This document shows, in pieces, positions 1 through 7,610 of a DNA stretch of 10,555 bases. The position numbers and the translations under genes were made by a program. The stretch is from contig JAQIWT010001501.1 in the NCBI GenBank assembly GCA_034696485.1, forward strand, positions 1 to 10,555, written 5' to 3'. The notes beneath the pieces are model-generated. The model made no database searches, was not told where the DNA came from, and saw nothing but the letters and a program-made list of their open reading frames with translations. Source of the DNA: Isohypsibius dastychi. Taxonomy: Eukaryota; Tardigrada; Eutardigrada; Parachela; Isohypsibiidae. Position 1 is the stretch's first letter. Every line of letters starts with the position of its first letter.

Positions 1-21
1 TATCGATGTTTATTGTTAAGT

Positions 22-99
22 GTACGCCCCCTCGTAAAGGGAGCGTACCGCGTTTGGGGTATAAAACCCCGTTGTCTCTGTAATGTTCCCCGTTCAGTC
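22..99 (+). promoter_or_regulatory. TATA-like motif inside palindromes, with a possible initiator
   Basis: A TATAAAA motif (60-66) sits inside a short dyad, GGGGT (56-60) against ACCCC (66-70). An 11-bp inverted repeat with one mismatch lies just upstream (22-32 against 38-48, 5-nt loop). An initiator-like TCAGTC follows at 94-99, about 28 nt beyond the TATA motif. The layout would suit a pol II core promoter, or the promoter part of a solo LTR. No coding region follows it within 600 bases, and the window edge hides what lies upstream, so the function is a guess. Confidence 0.25.
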
Positions 100-331
100 C
101 AGTAAAGTCTTGTCTTCAGCCGTTTCTCGTTTAAGTCCTCACAAGTAGCTGGTCGATGCTAATCAATGCCTTGACTTATCTTTGGAACTGTTTTTCATCG
201 ATTCACGGAGATTGGTAGCTCAGACGAGAATTTGTACGTCCTGCATTTCGGTAAAAGCCAAATCAGCTACCACGCAGATCCCAGTAAGATTCTCTATTCC
301 CCAAAATCGATTTTAAAACCAGTGTACAGAA

Positions 332-371
332 CTGTATATAATATATAATCTGTATATAATCTGTATATAAC
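332..371. repeat. AT-rich minisatellite, TGTATATAATC-like unit
   Basis: A run of imperfect tandem copies of a roughly 11-bp unit (TGTATATAATC and variants). It is almost pure A/T with alternating TA steps. It has no coding potential and is best read as simple-sequence DNA. Confidence 0.7.
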
Positions 372-769
372 TTTATCTTTAGCTTGAACCGGATCAAATG
401 AACCAGAAATCCAGGAAACAACTCTACGTTTCTAGAAAGTACCCGTGTAAGCCAGATGCACAAGGTGTTCTAGCCAGCTCTTGCGAAGAACAATTTTTCC
501 TTCCTTGAAAAATGATTCTGGCTAAGGCACTTGTGGTATCGTCGAATCCGTGTAATTCACGCGGAAAACCACCAGGTCGGAGCAGGTACTCATAGAATGG
601 CCAAATTTGAATATTCACCGAAACGCGAGATGAGCTGGTTTTGTAAAGAAGACGCGGAGACTCGAACTCAACACCAATCTTGACATGAAGCATGCTGGCA
701 TCAATGGCTTTGTGCGTCCCTGCGTTTCTTTACTTGGGCAGTCAGTCATCTTCTATGGTATATACGCAA

Positions 770-1284
770 TCAGAAACGCATGGAGTCCCTCTGCAACTTT
801 CGAAGAGCTCGGCGAATTTCCGGCACGATCAAATCGTAAAAAAGATAGGATTGACAATACGTACGTATAAACGAGGTATGTCAGAGTTGAGCAGCACAAG
901 AGTGCCAACTTGTCATAGAAATCTTTTGAGTAATATCGGTGTGTTAACGGCAAAGGACCTGTACATACTTATTAGCATAACCGAGTCGAGTGAACCCATC
1001 CCCATGACATTGTCGCAATAGATATAAAAACTGCAAATCACCTGACCTTATGGCCAGTATCACATTATGTTACAAGCCAAACCAAATGGGATGTCAAAGA
1101 GTGACATGCAGAAATCGGTTATGGCCAGGTTGAGCAAGAAAAAGTTGAAAGGTGTCAAACACCGGCGCTCATGCATAAAAGCTGTGATTGTTACGAGGTT
1201 CAACAAAAATGCCCCAATGGTTAAGATCCCCGTCAGAATCGTTGAGACTGCATCAACCGGTGAAAAGGTCAGAGTGTCATTCAA
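770..1284 (-). pseudogene. Class A (rhodopsin-like) GPCR pseudogene, TM1-TM3 fused to TM7
   Basis: The frame opens at 1284 with Met-Asn-Asp-Thr, a possible N-glycosylation site. TM1 follows with the conserved Asn (GAFLLNLVTI), then TM2 with the class A LAxxD signature (LLNLAITDF). TGA at 1060-1062 and TAA at 1048-1050 interrupt the same frame. The frame continues into a TM3-like stretch with Trp-Pro, the TM3 Cys and an ISMYRSFAV ending, where DRY is degraded to YRS. Near position 945 the sequence jumps straight to TM7 (FYDKLALLCC), so TM4-TM6 and both adjoining loops are absent. Extra bases relative to the second copy at 8302-8736, including an ACGTACGT stretch, then shift the frame around the NPIF motif. 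A third frame carries the tail (PEIRRALRKL) to a stop at 770-772. Two stops, a large internal deletion and a frameshift make a functional receptor very unlikely. The ligand class is unknown; the Lys position of opsins is not occupied by Lys in the intact TM7 copy. Confidence 0.8.
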
Positions 1285-1635
1285 AGAGAAACTTGGGGTG
1301 TTGGACGTTATTCTTTTAGAGTGTTGAACCGAAGCAGAAAAAGCAATCTGTCTTTAGGCCGAATTCCGAAACTTATGAGCAGTATATGGACCAACACTGG
1401 TTCCAGTTCCAGTGAGGGGTGGCGGGGGGGGGGGGCTTCCCCGACATTTAGGGAGCTCCCACTCATGGGATACAAATCCCCCCTGCTTCGCTGAGCAAGC
1501 GAAGCGGAAAGTGGTTCCGCTTCCATTCAGATTTTCCCCCTAGACTGACCGATGAATCCATCGAAAACATTTAGACATTCGACGCCTTAATCACGGATTA
1601 TATTGCTCAAACTGTGATAAAGACCTGGAACCCAG
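1285..1635. other. Intergenic; G run and hairpins
   Basis: No gene seen. The stretch contains a 12-G run (1424-1435), a perfect 10-bp palindrome GGGAGCTCCC (1451-1460), an 8-bp stem with 5-nt loop (GCTTCGCT 1485-1492 against AGCGAAGC 1498-1505), and an overlapping 5-bp stem (CGGAA 1505-1509 against TTCCG 1515-1519). This clustering of dyads resembles a decayed foldback element, but I could not find paired ends. Confidence 0.5.
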
Positions 1636-2057
1636 AATTTTGGAAAACGTTATATTTGGTCAGATGACAGCGGGACAGGCCTTGTTTTCATGAAGTGGAT
1701 TCCTCTCAATACGAATGCGGGTGATAAATCTGACGAACGAATTTCGTTCAACAGGAAGTTATCTCGTCTATCGAGACTCGACCACCAGAACGTGATGCGA
1801 TATATAACCGACCAGTGTCTTCATACAAATAACCAAGAGCAACAATTAAACATGACCGTGAATGGAATATTCACGGAATATATTCCAGGTGAGAAGATGC
1901 AAGTTCTGCGATTCAAAATGAAATTTATCTCTGTGCCAGAACTGGGACTTTACTCGACGCGCTCAAATGTCACACATCTGGAGCACCTCTTCAGAACTAC
2001 ATGAAACATTTCGTGCCAGCATTTCTGAAAACAGGACAAACAACTTTGACACTTTGA
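1636..2057 (+). pseudogene. Protein kinase N-lobe fragment, STE11/MAP3K-like, frameshifted
   Basis: After an AG (1634-1635) that could be a splice acceptor, the frame reads a worn glycine-loop region (NFGKRYIWSDDSGTG). It then reads a VAIK-type strand with the candidate ATP-binding Lys (VFMKWIPLN), a helix-C/beta-4 segment (LSRLDHQNVMRYI) and the hinge (FTEYIPG). A 51-nt candidate intron (1889-1939, GT-AG) follows. The natural continuation of a kinase after the hinge, GTLLDALK then an alpha-E-like NYMKHF, is present from 1944 but one base out of frame with the spliced product. It ends at TGA 2055-2057. The catalytic HRD and DFG motifs and the whole C-lobe are missing. EYxPGG plus the dHxNVxxY context is typical of MAP3K-like Ser/Thr kinases, but the subfamily is inference. 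The fragment converges on the receptor gene, whose stop is 39 nt away on the other strand. Confidence 0.65.
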
Positions 2058-2096
2058 AGTCACTCAAAGATCGATGTTGTGTTCCTTCGAGTCACA

Positions 2097-4971
2097 TCAT
2101 TCAAATGCACATTGATAATTGGTCATTGATTCAGCCATCGATGAGTCTGATTCTCTGCGTACGAGTGTGAAATTCGGAACCATAATCTGCCAAGAGTTGT
2201 CCATTTGTGGTTGGCCAAGAAATCGCAGCAGCATATCACGTCTTGAACAAAGTTTGTGAATGATTCGATTTTCTATGTAAAACAGGGTGACCTGCCTCCA
2301 GATACAGAATAAGAGACCCCATAAGCAAAGTGCCACAAATGCCGAGAGAACGGCAGTAGAGGTAGGACTGAACACGTTATCTGAAAATAATAGTATATTT
2401 TGTTGGAATTCCCAAGGATATAAAGTCCATTTCTACCACCACCTAGGCAGACTGGCTTGTTTCCCTCGTATCCACAAAACGGCTCGTTAGAGGGTGGCCA
2501 GCTCTTGGCCACCCAGTCCAGGTTTGCTGGACTCACACTAGGAGTGGCTGTAGTTGCGTACCATGTGAAGTAGTCCTATGAAAACAAGACGAAAGCAGCT
2601 CAGAACAATTGTTCGGGATTCTGCGTGAACCTAAGCCACCCCCAAGTCTGTTCGAACCTCATACCTTCCTCTTCCCTGAGTAGTCAAATACAGTGGCGAA
2701 ATGGTTAACCAATCGTTCGCCGTATTTGGAAATGTAGATCGTGTCAATTTTTGTGTCGAAAGTCTGATTGTAAAGTTGCTGCGCCATGAAGGCGCCGCTA
2801 TGGAAATCCACCGTTGAATTGTCCTTGATGAGTCGATCGAGATTCTAAAAATTTGTTTCCATACAACAGTAGCATGAAAATTGGCCTGACAATCTTCAAA
2901 CGTCAAAAGTTGGATGAACAGATACCAATCAATCAACCCAAATCAATCAAAATACACAGAATGCTCGTTTCTGACATTCCAAGCAGACTTGCAGGTTATG
3001 CTGGTTTTGATCAGAGACGTATACACGTTCATTCTGTCAGCTTGATAGTCGGCCGCCCTTATGGAATGTTCGGTGTACAGTAGCTCAATTACCTACCTGG
3101 TACTTCGAATTGTTCGTTCGGCCAACTTTTGACCCAGAGTTAGTCAGCTAAACGCTTATGACTAGTTGAACGTCAATCAATGCTGAGAAAAAACATATAC
3201 CTGCGCCAGAACTTGTACAGCGGAGTAGCTTGTACTAATCAGACCCAACTAAAATCAAGAAATTGCACACCGGATTAGCATTGCGTGTCTGGTCATTGCT
3301 CACCCTCCCCTCTGCAACATATGTGAAGTTGAATTCAGCGAGTGAACGGCGTTTGATTTTTTCGGCAAACACAACCCCTTCAGGCCTTTGATCAAGATTG
3401 TCTGGCTCCGGATGGAGTACAATCAAAGAACGAAATGCATCGCGGGCAATCTTGGACGAAGACCACTCAGAATAGTAAGTCTCACGAAGAGCATACTTGA
3501 CTTACAAGATCATTGTCGTCGTTATACTGCCAGACGGCGGAACCAGAAAACCTGGGGGTGTTTGGTTCCACCGTCAGATACACCTGCAATCAAGGTTATA
3601 AAAATCGAGTACGTCACTTGCTCAAAAAAGTATACTATACTCTGGTCTCTCGAGAATTTGCTCGTATGGACAGCAAAATCAGTGAGGGCAGACCTGTCCA
3701 GTGAGCCGCACACAGATTTCGCTGTGCGCTGATTTCACACTGATTTCACTGATTTCACTGATTTCACACAGCATATGGCCAATTTCTCAAGAGACTAGAG
3801 TACTGTACATATTCTCCGTTTGTCATTCCAAGTGCTCGTGCAGCCAACTGTAACCGCAATCAAGTCATATGATTTCCATCAAACTTTCACGTATGAAACT
3901 TGCCATCAAATTACGCAGAGGGAGCCATGATCCAAAAAAGAACATCACTGGAATTACATGTAGCATGTTGACATGAGGAAGACCAATACAATCTGTCTGC
4001 ATAGAGCTCAAATGTGGGATGACTCCAGGACACATACGCGCTTCAGAAAATTTACAGTGCAGAAAAAACAACAGAAAAATCTTTTATGTTTTCGACTACG
4101 GTACGGTACTGAGATTGCGGTTGTGTTAAGGTCATACCTCGACTGCTGGAACGAAACGTTTTGAGCAACGTTGCGTAGTCGATTTCAGCGGTGCTGTTTA
4201 CGGTTGTGTAATAGATGCGCAAATACCCGATTTTACGGAACTCTACCAAGTAGTTCTCGCCCAAAAAGCGGACATAAGAGAAGCCGCCAATGTTGTTGAC
4301 CATGAATATCGTTGTCCACTTATGGAACGCGAAGAATTCTAAATAGAACCGCGCAAATGATGCCACGGAAGATGGGGTGACCGCGATCCATGTAGGACTA
4401 GTGTCTCTGTTCTGGATGGTTGCTTCGCTATTCATACTACGGTACCCATATAATCTGTGGTTGGATATACGTGGGTAATAGAGTAAAACGCTCTCACACC
4501 TCATCAGTAGCAAGTCCCACTCTCTCGCGTAGTTGTTAATGGCTGATATGCGTGAGCACGCTGAAAAAACATATCAACACTGACCGTCAAAAGTGTATTG
4601 CACTGGAGGATACCCATATTAATCAAGACTGAAACAGCTTCGTTTGTTGGTCGTTTCTTTCTGTGATACCATTCAGCAACAATCCGTTCCATGTCATCTC
4701 CAAACTGATAGCAAGTGCTGTTGGGGTTGGCAATGTAGTAGTCAATGTTGACCTTTAGAGACCCATTGAACTCGCGGTTGACATCTTCAGCCGCCAAATC
4801 AAATGCTGGCTTGTTATAGGTTAAGGAGGTTAAGCTGTTCTTGTGGTCCAGAGTTCCAGTAATCATGATGTCCATCTCTTGCACAGCATAGGAAGAGTGA
4901 CAGAGAATGATGACCATAGCGGCTATCACTATTGTTCGCCATGTTAGCCGGACTTGGGTGTACAAGAACAT
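2097..4971 (-). CDS. Single-pass ANF/natriuretic-peptide-receptor-like protein without cyclase domain (10 exons)
   Basis: Read 5' to 3' on the minus strand, exons are 4971-4614, 4560-4500, 4454-4138, 4040-3958, 3583-3506, 3465-3304, 3248-3201, 2844-2665, 2575-2443 and 2380-2097. All junctions are GT-AG, and the sum (1704 nt) is an exact 567 codons plus stop. Residues 1-29 form a signal peptide (hydrophobic core IVIAAMVIIL, likely cleavage after SYA). Residues 30 to about 470 match the ANF receptor ligand-binding fold: KPAFDLAAEDVN, a conserved Cys after the first intron (ACSRISAINNYAREWDLLL), SPTWIAVTPSSVASFARF, a YLTVEP strand, HPEPDN, KRRSLAEFNFTY, SAVQVLAQ, and a YGERLV segment near the end. 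The membrane-proximal CGYEG/CLxD Cys pair precedes TM helix 481-501 (VLSAFVALCLWGLLFCIW). The tail of about 66 residues includes NSWQIMVPN, recalling the juxtamembrane stretch of receptor guanylate cyclases, then stops at 2097-2099. Sequons occur near residues 69, 84 and 345. The last donor of exon 9 could instead lie at 2436, adding two codons in frame. The ligand is unknown; peptide binding is inferred from the family. Confidence 0.85.
3584..3957 (-). other. Intron 4 of the receptor gene, containing 9-bp tandem repeats
   Basis: This 374-nt interval lies between exon 4 (ending CTACAT, donor GTAATT) and exon 5 (acceptor TTGCAG). It is one of two long introns; the other is 2845-3200. Four copies of CTGATTTCA (starts 3729, 3740, 3749 and 3758 on the plus strand) form a small tandem array. 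No coding exon is needed here because the protein reads through the junction in a family-like way (HVNMLH then VYLTVEP). Confidence 0.6.
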
Positions 4972-5761
4972 ATTTTTCTCCTAGACCCCAAACGAATGCG
5001 CGAATAGTCAATGAAAAATACCGGTACTAACAACTGATACATCTGATATTTTCGCGGAACTATCGCTGCATTTTTAAGGCATTTCCGTAATTTGGCGTGT
5101 TAATTGCACTACGCCTGCGTTCCGTATGTGAATTTGCTGAATTTTTGAAACGGCTTTGCTCCGCATAAAAGGAAATGCCCGACATCTGAGCATGAAAAGG
5201 TGGGGCTGCATGTGGGCAGATTTGTTCGCAGTCGCTAGCTACTTATGGGCATTGTATGAGGGTATGGCGACTCTTTTGTTGTACATGTTATTGATGTCAG
5301 ACTGTTGATGACCTTTTTGCAATTCATCATGATATCCTTAAATCAAGACGCCTCCAATTTTGCTCGACACATAACACATTTCAATAGGGTTGTTGTTCGT
5401 TCCTTTTACCGGTTGATCTCTGTGGTTATCGGACCGATTCTGGGGCATTTCGTAGTTGTGGTTACCGTTCGCTCCTTACGACACGTCTGACAGATCTTCA
5501 CTTTCTCTGGATTCCGCCCAGCGGAAACGCCGCAAATACTCGAAAACGCGATCTGGAAAAAATGTGAGGGGGGGGGAGGTATTATACCGCATCCAGATGG
5601 AGAAGCCTTCTTAGTTCCGCATCTTCATGAGGGCCTGTTATGGATTTTAAGATTATCTTTTATGTAATCGAGAAATTGAGAGAGAAACACTCTTCTTGAG
5701 AAAAACTGTGCTTCGAAAGGCGAAAGATTAAATGAAGTATGATGTCGTTCTCAATATTTCT
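4972..5761. other. Intergenic; presumed upstream region of the receptor gene
   Basis: I see no gene. The minus-strand sequence just upstream of the receptor start (4972-5100) should contain its promoter, but no clear TATA box is visible. A plus-strand open frame (5305-5490) encodes a hydrophobic peptide without family features. A 9-G run lies at 5568-5576. If the glutamate-receptor-like fragment to the right once had an M4 exon, it should fall here on the minus strand. I looked and did not find one. Confidence 0.5.
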
Positions 5762-6284
5762 CTAAGTAGCAAGTCCATACCCGGCTTTGATGATGTTCAC
5801 CCGGCCTTGATCATACAATTTCGTGATCGCGATGGAGAGCCGTCTACGTAGAGGAGAATCTGAATGGTAAACGTTCCTGCATAAAGCTCAATATCTGGAA
5901 GTTTATGTTTTCACCTTTTTGGACACCAAAAGCGTAAAACTGATTGACGAGTGGTCGAGGTGAGATTGTGCCGGGGATGAAGAGCATTGCCAAAGTTTTA
6001 CTTGTAATAGGGTCAAATAGGACTGCTTTGGACACTTCAGCCAGGTCCTCCACAAAACCAAACTTCCCCTGAGTCAGCACCTTTGCCAAGCCTTCAGTTG
6101 CATTATTCACGAATCCATCGTTAGTATTCCAGGTAGTATTCTTGATCTGCCCGTACGTGTAATATGGATTTGATGCATTTTCCACACAGAATAAGTCAGA
6201 AACCCACGTAAAACAATACATGATGTATTGTGCATGTACGGAACGGTTCGTGGCAAATATAATTGCTTTTCTATTTTTTCTCAA
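5762..6284 (-). CDS. Ionotropic glutamate receptor-like ligand-binding (S2) fragment, partial
   Basis: Two exons join in frame: 6284 (or an undetermined upstream point) to 5915, and 5859 to the stop at 5762-5764. The 55-nt intron between them (5860-5914) starts GTGAAA and ends TTCAG. Exon 1 has YYTYGQIKNTT, then TEGLAKVLTQGKFGFVEDLAEV, the segment where iGluRs read EGxxxVxxGxYAFxxE, and later FYAFGVQKG. The splice gives QKDSPLRRRLSIAITKLYDQGRV, which fits the family's KGSPLxxxxNxAILxLxExG helix well. The second exon supports the call more strongly than the first alone. The M1-M3 pore, the S1 lobe and M4 are not found: the frame ends soon after, at GYGLAT. A donor-like GTATGG at the end might extend it. 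As it stands this is a gene fragment or pseudogene. Confidence 0.55.
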
Positions 6285-6529
6285 CTTTTAGTTTGGACCT
6301 AATCGTTTCTTCTAGATACCCTCCAGGTCAAACGATGTACCGGTTTACATCGTGCGCTTTCCTCGATGGTATCACTATGACGGTCGGCTTTGTCTGGTAA
6401 GCAAAGTGGGATTCGGACACATCGTCGTACGAAGAACAGCTTACCGTAATGACCGAAATAGAAGCCCGGGCTACAATTCTTTCGAAGCTCCGGGATTTGG
6501 GCTTCTATTTCGAACTGGGCTTCAATTTC

Positions 6530-6553
6530 GGGGGGGGGGGGGGGGGGGGGGGG
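6530..6553 (+). repeat. 24-base G homopolymer
   Basis: Uninterrupted G from 6530 to 6553, followed directly by seven T. It lies inside the transposon remnant, next to a subterminal motif. Its length is uncertain in principle, because sequencing and assembly often misjudge such runs. Confidence 0.85.
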
Positions 6554-6599
6554 TTTTTTTAAAATAAAGGAAAAAATAAGGAACACCGGTTTAGTTTTT

Positions 6600-6839
6600 T
6601 TAAGAATTGACAAGATTTAAAACAGCAGTTCCGTCGCAGCCGATAATTTCCGTGATGGCAAACTTATTCTTTCTTCGCATTTTCCGAACAAACAAGATAA
6701 AGTCAACGATCTTCTCAATGTAATCGGATGGAGGCTTCTGGGCAGTTGACGTCTTTTTCCGCAATCAAAGCTTCTTTCTTGCGAAGAATCTGTAGAGCCA
6801 TCCACAAGAACCAGGAAACAACATCCCATCCTTCTCGCG
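6600..6839 (-). pseudogene. pogo/CENPB-type transposase fragment, dead
   Basis: One minus-strand frame from about 6839 to TAA 6600-6602 reads a helix-turn-helix segment (GWLYRFFARKKL). An in-frame TGA follows at 6767-6765, then LRKKTSTAQKPPSDYIEKI, VDFILFVRKMRRKNKFAITE and IIGCDGTAV. In pogo/Tigger and CENPB proteins the equivalent order is GWLxRFxxR, the AQKLPxDY linker, a basic helix, then xxMDETPV with the first catalytic Asp. Here the last motif is altered (DGT for DET), the HTH is cut by a stop, and the rest of the DDE domain is absent. A short related stretch in another frame just upstream (6840-6915) suggests a further frameshift. Confidence 0.7.
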
Positions 6840-7038
6840 TCAAGTGTTCGCTCACCAAGAAATACGCAACCCGAACGTACGTTGCGTCGTATCCCGTACT
6901 CAACGTACGTATCATTTCACAGGCATTTTATAGTAGCCCATGGGCTTCTATTCCGGGGGTGCTTTTATATCGAAGGAACAGCCGGAAATTGGGCTTCTAT
7001 TACGGGGGGGGGGGGCTTCTAATTCGGTCATTACGGTA

Positions 7039-7306
7039 TCCGGCGAAGCCCGCGGAGGTTAGCGGCAACCTCACGAGGTAACAACCTCGCATACACCATT
7101 GTTTACTGACCTCGTGAAGCCAACTGCGTTCTACGTGATCCACGCTTCCGCTTTGAGAGTTCATGCCTTGCGGTATGCAACCAGGTACCAGTTCTCGGCT
7201 GTGCTCAGACAATGTAGCTCGAGTTAACCAGTAACGTTTTCTGCAACCAACATTTATGACCACTGTGTTAGATAATGAGCTGAATGACCTCGACATAGAA
7301 AATCAC
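7039..7306. other. Non-coding interval with nested dyads
   Basis: No gene seen. Between 7055 and 7116 three dyads crowd together: GAGGTT (7055-7060) with AACCTC (7067-7072), GAGGT with ACCTC just after it, and CACGAGGT (7072-7079) with ACCTCGTG (7109-7116). The last two would compete with each other. They may belong to the DNA into which the adjacent transposon inserted. Confidence 0.4.
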
Positions 7307-7408
7307 TACTCTATCCCCGCGCGTAACTGGCACAATCAAATTTGATTGAGTATGTTAACTCTACCTAAATTAAATTTGATTGTGCCAGTTACGCGCGAGG
7401 ATAGAGTA
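7307..7408. mobile_element. 102-bp foldback MITE-like element with 37-bp arms
   Basis: Arms 7307-7343 and 7372-7408 are reverse complements over 37 bp with one mismatch. Both ends are TA, followed inward by CTCTATCC. The loop is 28 nt. The inner end of the left arm continues into a perfect 16-bp palindrome, CAATCAAATTTGATTG (7333-7348). The arms contain GCGCGTAACTGGCACAATC. A short, TA-bordered, nearly perfect hairpin without coding capacity is typical of a foldback or miniature inverted-repeat element of Tc1/mariner type, though a cruciform-forming functional site cannot be excluded. Confidence 0.7.
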
Positions 7409-7561
7409 CTCGGGTGCTCTCTACATTTCTTCGACGATGTGGACTTCCGCGTCGACTTCAGGTCTTCTTCTTGGTGAAAGCGATTCCAGCCACCGTGTGA
7501 ATCGCAGCATCAACCTCTCCTCTCCAGAACCGATTCCCGAACCAAATTATATATGGTTTTT

Positions 7562-7584
7562 GTCCACCCCCCAAGGGGGGGGGA
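7562..7584. repeat. C6-AA-G9 palindromic tract
   Basis: GTCCA, then six C, AA, nine G and AC: a self-complementary tract that could fold into a C/G hairpin. It lies just before the first 75-bp hairpin-rich repeat. Confidence 0.6.
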
Positions 7585-7610
7585 CCTATAAATCCTTCAC
7601 GCTAAACCGA

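Larger units (their letters stand above)
1..769. other. No recognisable gene; promoter-like dyads, AT repeat and a GPCR-tail remnant
   Basis: Apart from the TATA-like cluster and the AT repeat, I recognise no gene here. A minus-strand open frame of 89 codons (424-693) has no domain I know. Inside it, 460-500 is visibly similar to 8248-8290, downstream of the other GPCR copy: both contain a shared core of the form CAAGGTGTTCT..CCAGCTC followed by GAACA and a T run. This suggests 460-500 is the decayed 3' tail of the neighbouring GPCR pseudogene, separated from it by about 250 nt of unrelated sequence. An inverted pair (TGGTAGCT at 213-220, AGCTACCA at 265-272) is present but may be chance. Confidence 0.5.
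6499..7026 (+). repeat. Subterminal GGGCTTCTATT(N)CG repeats of the transposon
   Basis: Five direct copies of a 14-bp motif (6499-6512, 6517-6530, 6942-6955, 6991-7004 and 7013-7026) plus one inverted copy (6454-6467) cluster at the two ends of the element. Three of the five are followed by G runs. Repeated subterminal motifs often serve as transposase binding sites, which is the likely origin here (inference). The 6454-6467 and 6499-6512 copies can pair as a 14-bp stem. Confidence 0.7.
6442..7038. mobile_element. pogo/Tigger-like DNA transposon remnant with 24-bp TIRs and TA duplication
   Basis: Terminal inverted repeats lie at 6444-6467 (starting CCGTAATGACCG) and 7013-7036 (ending CGGTCATTACGG). 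They match over 24 bp with one mismatch and are bordered by TA at 6442-6443 and 7037-7038, the Tc1/mariner-superfamily target duplication. The element is 593 bp. Subterminal copies of GGGCTTCTATTTCG or close variants occur at 6499, 6517, 6942, 6991 and 7013 on the plus strand, and inverted at 6454-6467. Inside lie a 24-G run and a minus-strand fragment of a CENPB/pogo-type transposase. The family link rests on TIR layout, TA ends and the transposase text. The element cannot be autonomous. Confidence 0.75.

Noticed and set aside
205-272. tRNA-like start (GGTAGCTCAG, resembling an A box)
   Set aside because: No B box (GGTTCRANNCC) at a suitable distance and no cloverleaf can be drawn.
1067-1327. 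Plus-strand open frame of 86 codons rich in Lys and Val
   Set aside because: It is the antisense of the GPCR TM1-TM2 region, whose LAxxD and TM1 Asn motifs on the minus strand are clear.
1-2096. Guanylate cyclase or kinase-homology exons of the receptor on the minus strand
   Set aside because: I searched the minus strand downstream of 2097 to the window edge and found only the GPCR pseudogene and non-coding DNA.
1690-2170. Reading the plus-strand kinase as an intact, unspliced product
   Set aside because: Reading through the candidate intron gives a non-kinase sequence after the hinge, and the second kinase segment is in another frame.
5305-5490. Plus-strand hydrophobic frame as a membrane protein
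   Set aside because: Short, no motif, no splice partner; composition alone is weak evidence.
6299-6613. Minus-strand frame with a run of prolines, and its plus-strand glycine counterpart
   Set aside because: The run is just the 24-G homopolymer in translation, inside the transposon; no protein family features.
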